A DNA stretch of 64,000 nt from Adineta vaga (taxonomy: Eukaryota > Rotifera): assembly GCA_021613535.1 (NCBI GenBank), contig CP075495.1, positions 12,400,001 through 12,464,000 on the forward strand, read 5' to 3'. Below are positions 1-11,604 of this stretch, piece after piece. A program made the position numbers and the translations under genes. A model generated the notes under the pieces. That model saw only the letters and a list, made by a program, of their open reading frames with translations. It was not told the DNA's origin and ran no database searches. How positions within the stretch are numbered: the first letter of the stretch is position 1; every line of letters starts with the position of its first letter.

Positions 1-22
1 AGCAACATGACAAATATACAGA

Positions 23-1881
23 CTAATCAATAATCATTCGATCAGCTCCATCATTATTTTCCTCTCCCCGATGTATTGGTGAATCAGATTCATTCATCAT
101 TGCTTTAAAATGCTACAAAATAAATTCAATGGAAACTTGTAAACGTTTTTATTCATTATCATACTTCAGAATTTTTAAATCCAAGATAAAGTGAAAATAA
201 AGCATGTAAAGATTGAACACGTGATTCATAGACAGGAATATCCAATAGTGCTAAAACATAAAAGTCAAATGTATCGAAAAAAAAGAGAGAATAGTTCGCA
301 TACCACAGGCTATATCTGTATAGGTTGCTAGATCGACATCCACATCAGCAGATGGCACTGACGTCTAAGAAGATAAAGCATTCTCGATAATTTCTAGAGA
401 AAGATTTATTTTGTTCAAAAACAAACTTCTCGAAGTAATTCTTCAAATCGACTTGGCCATTCTTGCATTAAACCATCAACGTCTGGCATTGGTCTAGAAT
501 ATCATTTATGCCATTTTTTCAACATTTTAACTTCGTATTTCAAACATACTTTCGATATTGAACTGTATCACCTGTTTTACTTTTTTGTAATTTACTTATG
601 TTATGAATCCATTCTTCGATTGCTTTGGGATTTTTATCTGCATTAGTCACAGTTCTAACATTCTATATAGATTAGAAAGCTAGAATAAACGAATAAAATA
701 TATGGAATTTGGTTATTTACACTTGGTAAACTTGGAGCAACCGTTTTCCCGGATGTATAACGCATTTTTAAGCTAAGTACATGTGGGTCACTTTGTTTCG
801 CTGATGGTTCATCAAGTACCATAAGACCAAGTAAATCTTCTTTCCCATCAGGTCGAGGTACCTTTGATTAAAAGTAAAAAATGTATAGAAGAATTTATTT
901 TATCATTCTATACAAAGTAGTCCTACTTTTAGAAAAGCATCAATATCACCGATAGCTGGTACATATTCCGGAATGAATGGTTTCAATTTTGTTTCTAACA
1001 CGATATCTTGTGGTTGATATCTAGATTTCAATATTTTCATATTAATTAAACCGAATAACGATGCAATAGTGTATTACTTGTCAATATGTTTAAATAAATC
1101 CTTGATCTCAGCTGATACTGGTAAATCTCGATACATTTTTGGATCGTATGCATTTGTATCAGATGCTTTATATTCTTTTTGACCACTATTAGCACCATCA
1201 TGTAATGCTTGAGATGAATCTTGATCTGAATCAGAATCTCCTCGTGTATCATCACGATCACCATCCTAATAGTTTGAAATCGAAATCGAATCATTTCATA
1301 AGAAAAATCATACTCGAGGACTAACACCTGGACTTTCATCTTGTCGACGATGAATGGGTTGATCACGTAAGAATTTCGTTCCTCCAGTAGCAAAATTCGA
1401 ATCTGGTGCTAAAAGATTCGAAACAAAAGCATCTAAGACAAATTTTGATGTCTTTTTTCAAAAGATCTCTAGAATTATTACACAAGACAATATTTAAGAG
1501 ACAAAACTGACATGATTTACAAAATTTAGTAGAAAAGAACCTGGGACAGAGAGAACTTTTGACTGTTTTAAACCACCTCGTGGTGAACCTAATCCTTTGA
1601 GAACATAAAAACATATCAAAACATGATTTTAAAAAGAATACAAACCTGCAGGTCTTCGACTACTTGCTTGTGGTGTGTAAACACTTGCTACATCTTCTCC
1701 ATCAGCAACCTTCAGGCAAAAATAAAAACAAACGGTTATATAAGATAAACATATGTTCGCACTTACATCCATTGATTCATCATACGGTTGATCATGGACC
1801 ATGCGTGGCTAAATAATTCGCATGAAAATTAAAGATTTTCATTCGGAAATGTCATCTTACTTCATCTTCATCGTCACTCAT
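23..1881 (-). CDS. IFT46: Intraflagellar transport protein 46 (IFT-B subunit)
   Basis: IFT46 is a core subunit of the IFT-B complex, which moves cargo along axonemes during cilium assembly. I could join 13 short exons in frame, from the ATG at 1881 (exon 1 encodes MSDDEDE) to a TAG at 23-25, giving about 370 residues; vertebrate IFT46 is about 300. The first third is acidic and low in complexity (DGDRDD, SDSDQDSS). The conserved core follows: NAYDPKMYRDLPVSAEIKDL, then YVPAIGDIDAFLKVPRPDG, then LGLMVLDEPSAKQSDP, then NPKAIEEWI, PMPDVDGLMQEW and LLDIPVYESRVQSLHALFSL. These follow the vertebrate protein block by block. Introns are about 45-70 nt. An AG lies directly before the ATG. One exon (near 1315-1400) has two candidate donors; only the one reading through SPGVSPR keeps the frame. 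The extra length is mostly in the N-terminal acidic part. Confidence 0.93.
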
Positions 1882-3318
1882 CTTTTGCTTTATACTATTG
1901 GAATAATTTGTATTTCCGACATGATACTTCTCGTTATTCTTGGTTATACCTCTTAGAAAAAGGAAATGTTTTTAATATTCTATACAGATAGAGGTCAGTA
2001 ATTGTTGAAGATATCTCTATTCTTCTTAGAATGATGTACTTTGCACTTTGATCGTTTAAAAATATGTACTTGTGTAGAAAGACAATGAAAATAAAATAGC
2101 AAAATAAATGTTTATTCAGTGAAGTGTTTGTTTTTCGTTATATTGAGAACTCTTTCAAATTTTATATGCATTCACTAATTTTTTAAACATACACGAATAA
2201 ATGTATGGAAAAATTTAATTGTGCATTGACTTCTATTTTGTACTTAGAAATAATTACTAAATAGTCTGTTTAAAGAAGAAATCCAGATGCTTTGGGTAAG
2301 TGTCCTTAGAAGAAAAAAAGATCATAATTAATTGAGGAACTAATGAGAAAATATCGCGTGTCTTGGATTCGAATGACGTCTCGGCAAATATCTCTACGAG
2401 TTAGTAAATCTCTTGAACATTCCAAATTGCATGATATGATATATCTTTTATTAATTATCTTGAAATTGTAGAAATTTTAACTAGATTTTAAGATGAAATG
2501 CATCAGAGTTAGAATAAGAATTGTCCTGAATCAGAAAAAAAAATCTGACATAAATGAGTTGATAATTTAGTTATTTTCTGTCAATGAAGACATTTAACAG
2601 ACAAAACAGTCGTCTGTTATGCACTGAAGTCTGCAATAGAGTCGATTTAAGAGTTGATTAATAGAAAAAATTACATTGTTGTACTGTAGACATTTAGTAA
2701 ATAATCAATGCTTTGCATCTGTTGACCTTATACAAATTTAGACAAATTCAGATCTAGAAATAGCAACGACTCTATGAATCTACTTGATTGTTTTCTAACA
2801 AATAATCTACCCTCATTCGACTTGTACTTTCAATATCACAATAATCATCGAGTTCTTTCTATGATTTATTACTATGTTGATAGATTCAATTTGATAGTTG
2901 ATCGAAACTATCAACAAATGTCAAAATATCTACTAAAATCTAATTTATTTCCATGAATTTTTGTAATATTATTCGAAATACATTCATCATATGACCACTC
3001 TTCATCAAAAACATTCTTTCATTTCATATTTAAGAAGCAAAAACAAAGCATACGCATTCTATCAGATTCACATCAGCTGCTTTATATATGCTATTCCTAA
3101 ATATATTCACTTTGTACTTGTTTTTATCGCACCATAGTTATTGATATAATCTTTAGAATAACTATTTTTTCTTCTTATCATATTCTAACGAAGAAATAGT
3201 TATAAAATGAAGGGTACTAGAGGTTAAAGTATTTGTAAACTTAATGAAAATATATACTAAATCATGGAGAAATCTGAGTGTAAGTACTTGTTTTTCCTGC
3301 ATAATATTTTCCTCATCA
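1882..3318. other. Intergenic region, no gene recognised
   Basis: This is AT-rich sequence upstream of IFT46. A 60-codon open frame at 2774-2956 on the plus strand shows no family resemblance and no splice context, so I leave it uncalled. A short palindromic stretch (GATAGTT...AACTATC) lies near 2893-2912. I see no transposon or RNA gene. Confidence 0.5.
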
Positions 3319-3465
3319 TTAAAAAATTCCGGACAAAGATGCTAATGGAGTGTATGCGAAAGGAACATTTTGATTAGGAATGATAAACAATACTTCACTC
3401 CTACGTTCATCAACAACGGAATCTATGATGAGTTTTTGCATAGATTTTATCAGATTACTCGCCAT
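3319..3465 (-). pseudogene. CHAT-like protein fragment, possible gene remnant or single exon
   Basis: A 48-codon frame on the minus strand begins with ATG at 3465 and ends with TAA at 3319. It begins directly after a good 3' splice acceptor (TTTATTCAG then ATG). The encoded segment has an amphipathic stretch (NLIKSMQKLIIDSVVDE), then EVLFIIPNQNVPF and TPLASLSG. This matches the pattern of the CHAT caspase-like domain, where an I-I-P-D-x-x-L strand leads to a P-F-x-A-L turn. Rotifers and other invertebrates are known to carry many TPR-CHAT proteins. No further CHAT exons with the His or Cys catalytic motifs were found on either side, so this looks like a remnant or an isolated exon. The identification rests on one short segment and is tentative. 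Confidence 0.3.
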
Positions 3466-4071
3466 CTGAATAAATAATAAAAATCATATTGTGAATATAT
3501 GTGTAAATATCATGACTTTTTTTTGCTTCATATTATTTATGAAAAAGATGTTTTTATTCTTTTATTTGTTCCAGAGATGAAATAGAATAGTAATAATAAT
3601 ACTGAGAGAATAACATACGAACAAAATAGATAGATAAAGAAGAGAAATATCTTCGCAGAACCAATAGAAAAATGAAATTGTTAAGCATTAGTTTGTTTTT
3701 CTACTCAAATCTGTTCGATAAGAGGACACACCTTTTGGTTTGCTTGTTATTGCTTTAGATGTGAAAAGTTAATGAAAAGAAAAGAGAAAAAAACTGAAGA
3801 AAACGAAAAGAAGGCACAACATAACGTTAGATAAACGAGTTAAAGATCAAAAAAAAGTATCCCAGATAAGTAAAAGAAACCGCCATAAATCTGTTTTGTT
3901 TCAAAAAAGGGAAAAGGACGAATTCGACACTTCGTATTCAATCCAAGCAGCAGAGAGAAATAGAAGAGTAATGTGGAAAGAAATTCTTAGATTCGTTGTT
4001 TAATAGAATGGAGAGAAGAGAAGATAGTTTAGCAAAGATTAGAAGAGAAAGAAGCCTTTTTTCCCCATTGA
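3466..4071 (-). other. ODC 3' untranslated and flanking region
   Basis: This lies downstream of the ornithine decarboxylase stop codon at 4072 in minus-strand direction. On the plus strand, TTTATT (AATAAA in the transcript) occurs several times between about 3530 and 3566, so polyadenylation there is plausible and the 3' UTR would be about 500 nt. It contains the left arm (3921-3942) of a perfect inverted repeat whose other arm is in the 5' UTR. The rest is purine-rich on the plus strand with no coding signal. Confidence 0.45.
3921..3942. repeat. Left arm of 22-bp perfect inverted repeat (ODC 3' UTR)
   Basis: Positions 3921-3942 are the exact reverse complement of 6206-6227, and the identity stops at both ends of the 22 bp. 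The arm lies about 130-150 nt past the ODC stop codon in the direction of transcription. It starts AATTCGACAC and ends GTATTCAAT. Confidence 0.85.
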
Positions 4072-6152
4072 TCATTGAATAGTGACCACGGTTGTATCCT
4101 CAGTAAAATCTTCAGGAAGCCATGGTAACATATCATCTTCAACTTCATTTGAACAATCAGTTGAATTTAAACGAATAGATGCTGTATCAACTGGATATTT
4201 TCGTGGTTCGGATTGAAAAGCAGCTTTTACCGTATCCCTGAACAAAATGAGCAGAATGTTTTGATTTTGCATAGAAAATTATTTCGGTAGAAAAAAAAGA
4301 TTTTTTTATCGAAAATGATTGGCTCAGACTTCCAAAGAAGGCATTTAGGTAAATGACTGGCCTCACATGTGAGAAATTCGAGTGGAAACTGCGTATCAGG
4401 AATAAGCATCATCACCGCCAATCAGATTCGAACATGGTTACTTTGCTTTCATACGTTCGAAACAATTCAACCAAATTAATGTCTATTACTTACCAAAATT
4501 GTTTAGACATAAAATAAAGCGGTTTGCCAAATGGAAGACCATTAAATTGAACAGCTGCTGATATCGTATATGCACCCATATTTTTCCAATAAATCCAATC
4601 TCCAATATTTAATTTTGGAAGTTGAATCGTTGTATTGATACAATCGAGACCATCACATGTTGGTCCCCAGATTGATGATGTATAATTTTCATTTGATTCA
4701 TCCTATATAGACAGCCAAATGATGATTTAAATTTTTAAAGTCACAAGTAATTCTAAACAAACCTTAGCAAATAGGCTAGGTACTGGAACATAATGATCAT
4801 AGAGCACGCAGTTAAATGATCCATAAACACCATCATTAATGTAATACATATATTTTGAATGACCTGTTTCTGTTTTTTTTCAAAAGAGTAAAACAAACGT
4901 GAAAATATGTCTGACATTTTAATCGAGAAACTGACCTGATTCGATCATTTCTCGTGATGCAATGATATTTGTTGCTAATGTATATGCCGATGCGACGTAG
5001 TATCGACCTGGTTCAGCAATAATACGAATATGTCCATCATCAGGAAAATGTTCATCAAGTGCTTTATTCACGGCGAGAGCAATTTCAGCAAAATAATCTT
5101 CAGTTCCAATATTTCCTGGAAAACCACCACCAATATCAAGAAGATGCATATTAAAACCTAATTTAATTCCATAATTCATGATTGTTCGTGCATTTTGAAT
5201 TGCATCAACAAATGCTCTGCTTGTCATTTGACCACTACCACAATGAAAACTAAAATTTAACAAAAAAAGAAATTCATTAAATAAATCATTTTGATTCTGA
5301 GAAAAATCTTTACCTAACACCAATGACTTCCATATCCATTTCTTGAGCTTTTTCAATTAATTCATGTGCTGTTTTCATATCAGCACCAAATTTCATTGAA
5401 AAACGACAAACAGCATTGGAATCATCAGTAACAATACGTAAAACAAGTCTAAGAAGTCAACAGTTCGAAGATGAAATTCAATAAATATTCATAACTTACT
5501 TCGCACTTGGATATGATTGTTTAATTTTCAATAATTCTTGTTTATTATCAAATGTCATGATTTCTACGCCAACTTCTTGAGCATAACGAACATACGATGA
5601 TTGTTTACATGGATTAGCATAAATGATTCGATCAGCTAAAAGTATGACACGATATAAAAGTGTGAAAGATAAGAAAATTCTTACCTGATACACCTAAGTC
5701 CATGACTTTTTTAATTTCACCCTATAAATAAATAATCGAATTGAAGATAAGATCGCTTTCGAAAAACGGCTATGAATATACTTTGCTTGCACAATCAAAA
5801 CCAGCGCCAAGATAAGCAAGTAGTTTAATAACATTGATATCATCATTACATTTCACAGCTATGAATAAGAAAGAAAATAAATTTATACGAATGAAAACAA
5901 TGAATCTTACCATAATGAGGTTTTACACGAGGCATTGAAGTAATCCAACGAATATGTTTATTACATACATCTTCAAGATCAACAGCAAAAAAAGGTTCGG
6001 CTTCATCTTTCTACAAGAATGAAAAATTTGAAATTAATAATAAACATAGTTTCATGTAATTTTACGAGTAATTCGATTTTTTTTTGAATAAATTCTTCAG
6101 CTGTATGTTGAATTTTGGTGACAACAATTGAATTATTTTTAATCAAATGCAT
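4072..6152 (-). CDS. ODC1: Ornithine decarboxylase
   Basis: This is a pyridoxal-phosphate enzyme that decarboxylates ornithine to putrescine, the first step of polyamine synthesis in the cytosol. Exons join in frame from ATG 6152 ([12 protein letters not shown]) to TGA at 4072, about 450 residues. Key family features are present: the PLP lysine in [30 protein letters not shown], the phosphate-binding glycine loop [21 protein letters not shown], and the active-site cysteine in [11 protein letters not shown]. Keeping both the lysine and the cysteine argues for an active enzyme and against antizyme inhibitor, which is a degenerate ODC paralogue. The C-terminal exon (4072-4242) is acidic ([15 protein letters not shown]). 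The 5' UTR has an intron at about 6229-6283, judged from a GTAAGT donor and a TTTAG acceptor. The 22-bp inverted repeat starts at the first bases of the exon that follows it. Confidence 0.95.
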
Positions 6153-6205
6153 TTTTAGTTCTATTTAAGATTAATTTAGTTTTTCGAAATAGAAGTGCTG
6201 ATGGT

Positions 6206-6227
6206 ATTGAATACGAAGTGTCGAATT
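6206..6227. repeat. Right arm of 22-bp perfect inverted repeat (ODC 5' UTR)
   Basis: This is the exact reverse complement of 3921-3942. In the ODC transcript it lies about 55-75 nt before the start codon and begins one base after a predicted 3' splice site. It would therefore be in the mature 5' leader and could pair with the arm in the 3' UTR. Confidence 0.85.
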
Positions 6228-6283
6228 ACTAAAGTTATTTAATTAAACATTTTAATTAAAAGAAAAATATTAAAAGAAAACTT

Positions 6284-7931
6284 ACTAAAACGAAGAAAGG
6301 GACTTTTTCAGCGGTTATGTTCTCGTGGCGGGTGCTAGCGAAGTGGACCGGGCCTCCAAGGAAATTCAGGCAAGGCAGATGATGAATGTACGTGTACCGA
6401 GTACGAATAACTTTCGGAGATAAGGCCCTATTCATTGACAATATAATAAAAAGAATTAAAAGAAATTTCAATTTACCTTAACAGAAGTGCCCCACCCTTT
6501 GTCTTCGTTGCAAACTTTGGACAATATTTTCGGTGTCTTGAAACAGACGAAATGAAGTACCTCCTCCTTCGATCACACACGTACAATAACTGTACACTCG
6601 TGTATACGTATGAATATATATATAATGTAGTCGAACGACGAACGATGTGATGCGATGCGATGCGATGCGATATGCCAAAGAATGCAATGCAAGTGCGTAA
6701 TATAATGGATATAAAATAAGTATATTCTAAAGAAAAGAAGCGAAAAAGAGAGAGGGAAAGAGAAAAATTGCAGATAAAGAGGCACACATGCATGCGAGAA
6801 AGAAACGAAGTAGAAACTATAGTAGTGACACTGAGAAAATTATTCATTGAAAATAATTTTATGAACAATTTTATGAGTCATTTTTTTTCTCGAAATCGAA
6901 TGTATATTCAAGGATAAATCAATACTTTCTATTAGTGCTTCAGAGGATACAAAAAGAAAAAGGTAAATATGTAAATGAGTTGAAGTATAGCGGCTTCTGC
7001 TTTGTCTTATGGCGGAGGCAACCAATAGGATTGTTTCTTTTTTTCCATATATGAAGTGATGAAAATCAGTATTTGACTTTGAGGAGAAAAAAATCTGATG
7101 AATTTCCGAGGAAGAGAGAAAAATACTTGATAATATTCGAGCATTCAGATTGATTGTTATGAGATGCATATATATTAACTGTAATTATGTGTGTAGGAAG
7201 AAAGAATGTTTAAAAAGAAATCAAAAAGAGACTGTAAAATATATATCATTTCTCATATGATTATTAAGAACAAAAACTGATTATTTTAATAATAGATTTT
7301 GCAAATTATTATAGTATTACATCGTGCATAGTAATTTTCATTTATCTCACTACACCTACCTGATTTCTTTGTTAAAATAGTTCGAATTGAATTCATCTTA
7401 CCGACTAGGAAAGTATCTGTTTAACAAAGATTCAAATGAAATTAAGAATTCGCTTTCAAAAGAAGAAGCCGACAATAGAATTTATTTACATGATGGAAAT
7501 ATCTTAAATTATTGATAACTATAATGCGTAGGATAATGATCTAACGGATGTATCCTTGTTTATTTCAGATGATTTTTCTGACAATTGAGTTCATATAAAG
7601 TCATGATTCAATAAAAACAGGATGTCTATATATCCGTTATATGATTAATATCAAAAGAGAAATATTTATTATTCATTTAACATTTTGATTATGATGATTT
7701 TAAAGTACTTCTTCAAATAAATAGACTACTCAATAGAAAATGTCGTTTTGACTTCCTTCTAAGATACGATCGAACTTTCTAATAAATAATGAAGTATTTT
7801 TCATATTGGAATTTTCAAGTGAGCTTAACTTTATTGAATAATATACTTGAAATTCATTATTGGAATTCAAGATTATGACGAAAATATTACTCAAATATGA
7901 ACAAAGAAAAAACTTGTTTTTATATTTTTAG
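6284..7931. other. Intergenic region between divergent ODC and SLX1
   Basis: This 1.6-kb spacer must hold the ODC promoter (minus) and the SLX1 promoter (plus). Several open frames at 6256-7169 on the minus strand are rich in Phe, Ser, Ile and Arg and look like chance frames. At 6644-6675 there is a tandem repeat of the pentamer TGCGA, about four copies. From about 7200 the sequence is plain AT-rich DNA. Confidence 0.5.
6644..6675. repeat. Short tandem repeat (TGCGA)n
   Basis: About four uninterrupted copies of a 5-bp unit are flanked by degenerate copies (GATGTGA on the left, GATATGC on the right). It lies in the ODC upstream region, in otherwise AT-rich sequence. Confidence 0.8.
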
Positions 7932-9501
7932 ATGTCGATCGATGAGACTACAGTACTTACAACTGATAATTCATTACAAACTTCATTTAATCAAATAGTT
8001 GATATTGAAGTAGAAAATTTCTTTGGTTGTTATTTATTAAATAGTTTAAATCCCAAATGTAAAGGTCGAACATATATTGGTTTTACTGTGGATCTTAATC
8101 GACGAATAAAACAACATAATAAAGGAAAAGAATTCGGTGGAGCAAAACGAACAAGTGGAAAAGGACCATGGTATAGAAATAAAATAAGATGTTTTTAGTT
8201 CTTATGTAATTATAATCAATCTATTTTTGATTTAGGGAAATGGTTTTGATTGTTCATGGTTTTCCAAATGAAATTTCTGCATTACGAGTAAGAGAGAACA
8301 AAATGAAAAAAGAAATCTAAAGTTTCCTTCACTTTGATACTTTAGTTTGAATGGGCATGGCAAAATCCAGAACAATCTGTACGTCTCAAACATTTAAACT
8401 TATCGAAAACAAAACGAACGAGTTTAAAATTTAAATTACAAATTCTTGGAGAAATGCTTTCAATTGGTCCATGGACACGTTTACCTTTAACAATTCGATG
8501 GTTAACAGATAAAAAACAAACTTTAGAACGAATTCCTCCATTTCATATGCCGATTACCAGTGGACCTATTAATGTGTCCAAAAATACAAATACAATTCCA
8601 TCGAAACGAAAGAAAAATAATAATCATATATTACCAACAACAACCATTGAAGATTCAAAAACATTTTCTACTTGTAATTTATGTAATGATCTTATACAAG
8701 TATGTCACAGGTCTATATTCTGATTCAGTATACTTAGACAAAGAAAAACAGAATTGTAAAGAGATATAATCTCTAACTAATATTCATTCGTTACTATTTT
8801 TAGCTAAAATATCTCACAGGAAAGATTAATGTTTGTTGCTCATCTGAAATTTCATATCGTATCTCACCTTGAAGAACTTTTTTTAGACTAAGCTGACAAC
8901 ATCTACTAATTGAATCAACTGATACCGTTCAAAACAGAAGCAAACATACAAAAAAAGTGTGATTAATTCTTTTCTTCTGTTGTTTCCCACAGAGTTTAGG
9001 TCACAGATACATTGCTTTTCAAAATAATTATATTTTAAACTTTAACCCACAAAAACAAACCCTTAAATTCTTTCTTTAGTACACTTTCATATAATTTCAC
9101 TAGAATAGATGTTAATTGCTTCGAAACATGCTGTTACTTACCAAAACAAAAGTCTTGTCTCGTAATGTTGAAAAGATACTTTATTATTTTCAATAGGACA
9201 ATACATGATACTCTAAAAGTTCTTATTCAAATTAATCATCTATCTTTCGTTCTTTTAGCCTCTTGTCAATGTATCTTGTCCAAAGTGTTCAATGCCATTT
9301 CATATAATATGTTTATCGAAATATTTTCTTAAGAATTCAAATCAACATTATATTATTCCAATCGATGGTTCTTGTCCATCATGTTCAAAAAATCTTCTAT
9401 GGGGTGAAATTATACAAAATAAATATATAAATCGATCATTAAAATTAGTTACTACAAATGCATTAAATGATGAATCAGATAATGAAGATAATTTTATCTA
9501 A
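7932..9501 (+). CDS. SLX1: Structure-specific endonuclease subunit SLX1 (GIY-YIG nuclease)
   Basis: SLX1 is the catalytic subunit of the SLX1-SLX4 nuclease that resolves branched DNA, including Holliday junctions and flaps. Exon 1 (7932-8169) carries the GIY-YIG core: [30 protein letters not shown] with the catalytic arginine, and [13 protein letters not shown]. The next exon gives [17 protein letters not shown], and the third starts FEWAWQNP with the metal-binding glutamate. A long basic linker follows. The zinc-finger region is split by the last intron: CNLC before it, then CPKC, PFHIIC and CPSC, matching the C-terminal RING/PHD-like finger of SLX1. The ATG follows TTTTTAG directly. The last intron (about 8700-9258) is about 560 nt, ten times the usual length here. 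The C terminus is acidic ([11 protein letters not shown]). Total is about 270 residues, normal for the family. Confidence 0.93.
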
Positions 9502-10946
9502 TATCGATATGAATCTATTTTTTCTTCGACTTGTCAGATTGTTTAATATATCTTGGAAAAATAAAATCTTTCATAGGTAAAAACTAAATGTTAAATATCA
9601 GATAGATATTCGTTTAATTAAACGAAACATTCTTTCGTCCAGAGGAAAACTGCGAAGATTTATATTGATGATAAAAATTCAATTCATTTTTTCCTATGCA
9701 ATCAGAAAACGAAATGATTTTGATGTTAATATCACTTATCAAATCATTTTAAAGGTACACATTTTTCGTTGAATTTTGAGTACATTTTTAAATGTTCTTC
9801 AAAAGAATCGTCTAAAGGTCGTCTTACAAATAAAAATAGAATCTGTTATCGCTTTCACAAGCTTCTTCTTCGTCTTCTTCTAGGGTAACTAGACACAAAA
9901 GAACAAGAATATCACATCTGTCGACATATCCGAAACAGACACAAAAGGTTTCGGTCAACTTGATCATCTTTACATATATATATATATATAGTCACTCTAT
10001 TTATGACATGAGATTAAAAACTATTATCTATTCAAGGAAAAGGAGAAAATCCTATTAAAAGAGTTCTCATGTCATGTCTAGTTCCTTTCCTTTCTGATGT
10101 TACTAATTTAAATCACGAACTAGTCTTCGTGTTCCTATTTAATTAGAAAAAAATAACGAATCATTTGCCCTAGTCAATTTATAATAAAATCGAAATTTTC
10201 ATTTAATATACCGTTGAATAATGACATTTTTTAGTTCTTGTTTGCTGATAAAAACTATTGCAAGTTTACGGTATAATATCAAGAGAAAATTCATATCATT
10301 CACCTATTTATATATATATATATAAATATGTAAAAATAGTTTTTCTTTTTCTCGAAGATCTGTCTGTTTTGATCGTGATAAAAACATTTTATAAATATAA
10401 ATATGTATGTATGTTGCTTTTTAATAGGACATTTTTTTTCACTCGTTTCCATTTTAATTAAGGTCATGATGACCTTGCCAATTTCCTACTTTTTTTCTGT
10501 TACACAAACCACTTTGATTTAAAAGATCATGAATTACCATAATAATAAGCAGTTGAAAGAGAACATTTTTTCTAAATAGATTTTAATTGAAAAAAATCGT
10601 TTATTCATGATTTTTTTCTGTTATTATTCTAAAATCTTTCTACTTTTTGTTTCATATATGAATTAACTTGAAAAGTTGTTTCATAATTAGTGGATAAAAA
10701 TATCACGTGGCCATGTAAAAGCACGACATGTCTTTGCAATGCACATATCAGAAGATAACGTCTAATTGAAGTGACAACACGATCAGAATATGAAAATAAC
10801 AAATCATTGATCAAAAACGAAGGAAAAGAAGAAAAACAACATCTTTTTCCTAATCAACATAATTTTATACATATGCATGTACATACTCATAAATATCTCT
10901 ATTCAATCAACAGAAAAAAAATACATTTCATAAGATTCTTTTCATA
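9502..10946. other. Intergenic region, AT repeats
   Basis: No supported gene. It holds TA dinucleotide runs near 9976-9991 and 10309-10324, and a 61-codon minus frame at 10629-10814 with no recognisable family. The spacer lies between the 3' ends of SLX1 and the orphan gene at 10947. Confidence 0.5.
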
Positions 10947-11604
10947 TTAATAAGTTAGTAGATTTTTATCATCTGTTTGATTCATATTCTTTGATGAAGA
11001 TCGACGAAAGAACTGTTTTAATAGCGTTAAGCAAGTTACATTCGATGATAATGATGATGATGATGATATTTGTTGTTCAGAAGAACTTTTCGTCGTTTTC
11101 GATGCTATCACAGTATTGAACGGTAAACATTTTTCTTGTTTTATAGACGAATTTTGTTGTTTAGTTCGATTCGTTTCAAGCGTATCGCTCTCGAGATTAT
11201 TAGTTAGTCGATCATCCATTTTTAGTACAAGTATAGATTGATCAAAAATAACGGGAAAATAGTCAAGTTTAAATGACGACGGATGAAAATGTATGAGAGC
11301 ACCACGTTGATATGAAAATAAATCAAATCGACCGGGTGATAATGGTGGTAAATGATGATTTAATAACGCACGTAATTGTTTAATAGTTTTATCAGATGAT
11401 ATCGTAAATGTAATTCGTGAATTGTCCGATAAACGTTCAACAGTTATAGTTATAGGTTTACTAGAATCAAAAGAGAAACAAATTTTATTGAAAGAAAAAG
11501 GTTTTTTCAAAAATAACTTACGCTTCAGTTTTTATTTGTCGAGTTTTCAATGAATATTTCGATAATTTGGTAAACTTTCTTGAATCAACGTTGACTTCAT
11601 TCAT
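10947..11604 (-). CDS. Orphan protein with ubiquitin-like beta-grasp segment
   Basis: This is a two-exon gene of about 200 residues. Exon 1 (about 11522-11604) starts MNEVNVDSRKF and ends ...KTEA at a GTAAGT donor. A 59-nt intron ends TTCTAG, and exon 2 continues KPITITVERLSDN in frame to the TAA at 10947. Residues about 28-110 look like a beta-grasp fold: a strand (ITITVERL), a second strand (RITFTISSD), a helix (TIKQLRALLNHHL), then two more strands (RFDLFSYQRG and QSILVLKMDD). That order resembles ubiquitin-like or RBD domains, but I recognise no particular family. The last 80 residues are low in complexity with serine runs and a basic patch (FFRRSSSK). It sits alone between spacers. The function is unknown. 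The splice pattern and a fold-like sequence argue that it is real. Confidence 0.65.

Noticed and set aside
4072-6152. Antizyme inhibitor instead of ornithine decarboxylase
   Set aside because: The PLP lysine (PHYAVKCN) and the active-site cysteine ([11 protein letters not shown]) are both kept, so an active enzyme is more likely.
6256-7169. Cluster of overlapping minus-strand open frames up to 131 codons upstream of ODC
   Set aside because: They are rich in Phe, Ser, Ile and Arg, overlap each other in different frames, include a pentamer repeat, and have no splice or family support.
8819-8873. Possible alternative terminal exon in the last SLX1 intron ([15 protein letters not shown] before a stop)
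   Set aside because: It begins after TTTTTAG and stays open briefly, but it would remove the zinc finger, while the exon at 9259 completes the finger properly. Kept only as a note on the long intron.
10629-10814. 61-codon minus frame downstream of the orphan gene
   Set aside because: No family match, no acceptor in front, and no frame connection to the gene at 10947-11604.
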